Positions 41,179 to 41,460 of a stretch of DNA of 41,460 bases are shown here, one piece after another. The position numbers and the translations under genes were made by a program. The notes under the pieces were generated by a model. It was not told the DNA's origin. It made no database searches and saw only the letters and a list, made by a program, of their open reading frames with translations. The DNA comes from Aldersonia sp036524855 (GTDB lineage Bacteria; Actinomycetota; Actinomycetes; Mycobacteriales; Mycobacteriaceae). The stretch spans positions 1-41,460 of the forward strand of contig DATDBL010000216.1 in the NCBI GenBank assembly GCA_036524855.1, in the 5' to 3' direction. Numbering within the stretch: position 1 is the first letter of the stretch; every line of letters starts with the position of its first letter.

Positions 41179-41460
41179 ATGGCCGGACACGTCGCCGACG
41201 TCTTCACCCCGACACTCCTGCGCGGCAAGCGCATTCTGATCACCGGCGGCGGCACCGGCCTCGGCCGTGGCGTCGCTCGGCACCTCGTCGAGCACGGCGC
41301 GGAGGTCCACCTGTGGGGCCGCCGCGAGGCCGTGCTCGCCGAGGCGGCCGAGGAAGCCTCGGCGAGCCGACCCGGGTCGGTGCATTACCACACCGTCGAC
41401 GTGCGCGACTACGACAACGTCGACGAGACCATGGGCAGGATCTGGGAGGCGCACGGCCCG
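41179..41460 (+). CDS. Short-chain dehydrogenase/reductase, cut by window end
   Basis: The first 94 codons of an SDR: the cofactor motif TGGGTGLG at residues 22-29 and LWGRREAV, with Arg residues after the second strand that point to NADP(H). The catalytic Ser, Tyr and Lys lie beyond the window. ATG 41179 follows AAGAGG, and 51 bases separate it from the acyl-CoA dehydrogenase gene. In the BadI pathway an SDR (BadH) oxidises the 2-hydroxy intermediate; the first residues here look as much like 2,4-dienoyl-CoA reductases. Assignment needs the rest of the gene. Confidence 0.88.
   Translation, partial: MAGHVADVFTPTLLRGKRILITGGGTGLGRGVARHLVEHGAEVHLWGRREAVLAEAAEEASASRPGSVHYHTVDVRDYDNVDETMGRIWEAHGP

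Noticed and set aside
39793..41454. Minus-strand open frame of 553 codons
   Set aside because: Antisense to the acyl-CoA dehydrogenase and SDR genes; no protein motif.
1..41460. CRISPR array, tRNA, rRNA, transposase or phage genes
   Set aside because: Looked for direct repeat-spacer patterns, tRNA-like arms and transposase motifs; none was seen.

Overview
The window looks like high-GC actinobacterial DNA of the Rhodococcus/Gordonia/Mycobacterium group. Evidence: strong G/C third-position bias, GTG starts, many 4-base ATGA/GTGA gene overlaps, abundant P450 systems, and a wax-ester-synthase/PlsC/PlsB block in the order known from Mycobacterium tuberculosis (Rv2482c-Rv2486 region, recalled rather than searched). 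No tRNA, rRNA, CRISPR, insertion sequence or origin is seen.

Region 1 (1-14,700) is the most unusual part. A minus-strand operon (3,871 to below 1) encodes a stand-alone phosphohistidine 'swivelling' domain, a 445-residue protein of unknown family, a P450, a [3Fe-4S] ferredoxin, a 60-residue ORF and the start of a tyrosine-phosphatase-fold protein. A GAF-LuxR regulator follows. Then comes a divergent pair of operons: on minus, a second copy of the unknown protein (438 residues) and an AttH/CrtC-like lipocalin-fold protein; on plus, a pyruvate-phosphate-dikinase-like protein with ATP-grasp and phosphohistidine domains but no PEP/pyruvate barrel, a ferredoxin reductase, an aldehyde dehydrogenase, a zinc alcohol dehydrogenase, a second AttH/CrtC-like protein and a winged-helix protein. 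My reading is a split dikinase-type phosphotransferase that activates an alcohol or phenol with ATP, followed by P450 oxidation, phosphate removal and oxidation to an acid. It is analogous to the alkylphenol CreHI/CreJ/CreD logic and to phenylphosphate synthase, but has different parts.

Region 2 (14,774-23,159) is a six-gene minus-strand operon very like the Pseudomonas alpha-terpineol (P450terp/terpredoxin) system: alcohol dehydrogenase, aldehyde dehydrogenase, CYP108-type P450, [2Fe-2S] ferredoxin, a DUF2834-like membrane protein and a ferredoxin reductase. Two more GAF-LuxR regulators are divergent from it. A 16-bp element, TCCCCC-N4-GGGGGA, occurs in identical form at 3,984 and 7,574 and in a diverged form at 20,820, always in a divergent promoter region. 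It links Regions 1 and 2 into one probable terpenoid or alkyl-aromatic regulon.

Region 3 (23,252-31,464) is patchwork. It holds an orphan ring-hydroxylating dioxygenase beta subunit with an SDR and a dienelactone-hydrolase-like protein lacking its catalytic residues, a MerR C-terminal domain without its DNA-binding head, a MerF/MerT-like membrane protein, a large Orn/Lys/Arg-type decarboxylase, a MerR regulator with a textbook 20-bp-spacer target promoter, and a rearrangement scar where a Rieske alpha subunit has lost its Rieske domain and abuts the last 24 codons of a lost hydrolase.

Region 4 (31,465-41,460) is more ordinary lipid metabolism: an SDR without the catalytic Tyr, an enoyl-CoA hydratase, an alpha/beta hydrolase, a wax ester synthase/DGAT, a HAD-PlsC fusion and PlsB. 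A 22-bp-stem hairpin follows, then a BadI-like ring-opening hydrolase operon with an acyl-CoA dehydrogenase and an SDR cut by the window end. The BadI-like operon could complete alicyclic ring degradation downstream of Region 2. Related TGGTYA...TRACCA dyads precede three of these transcription units.
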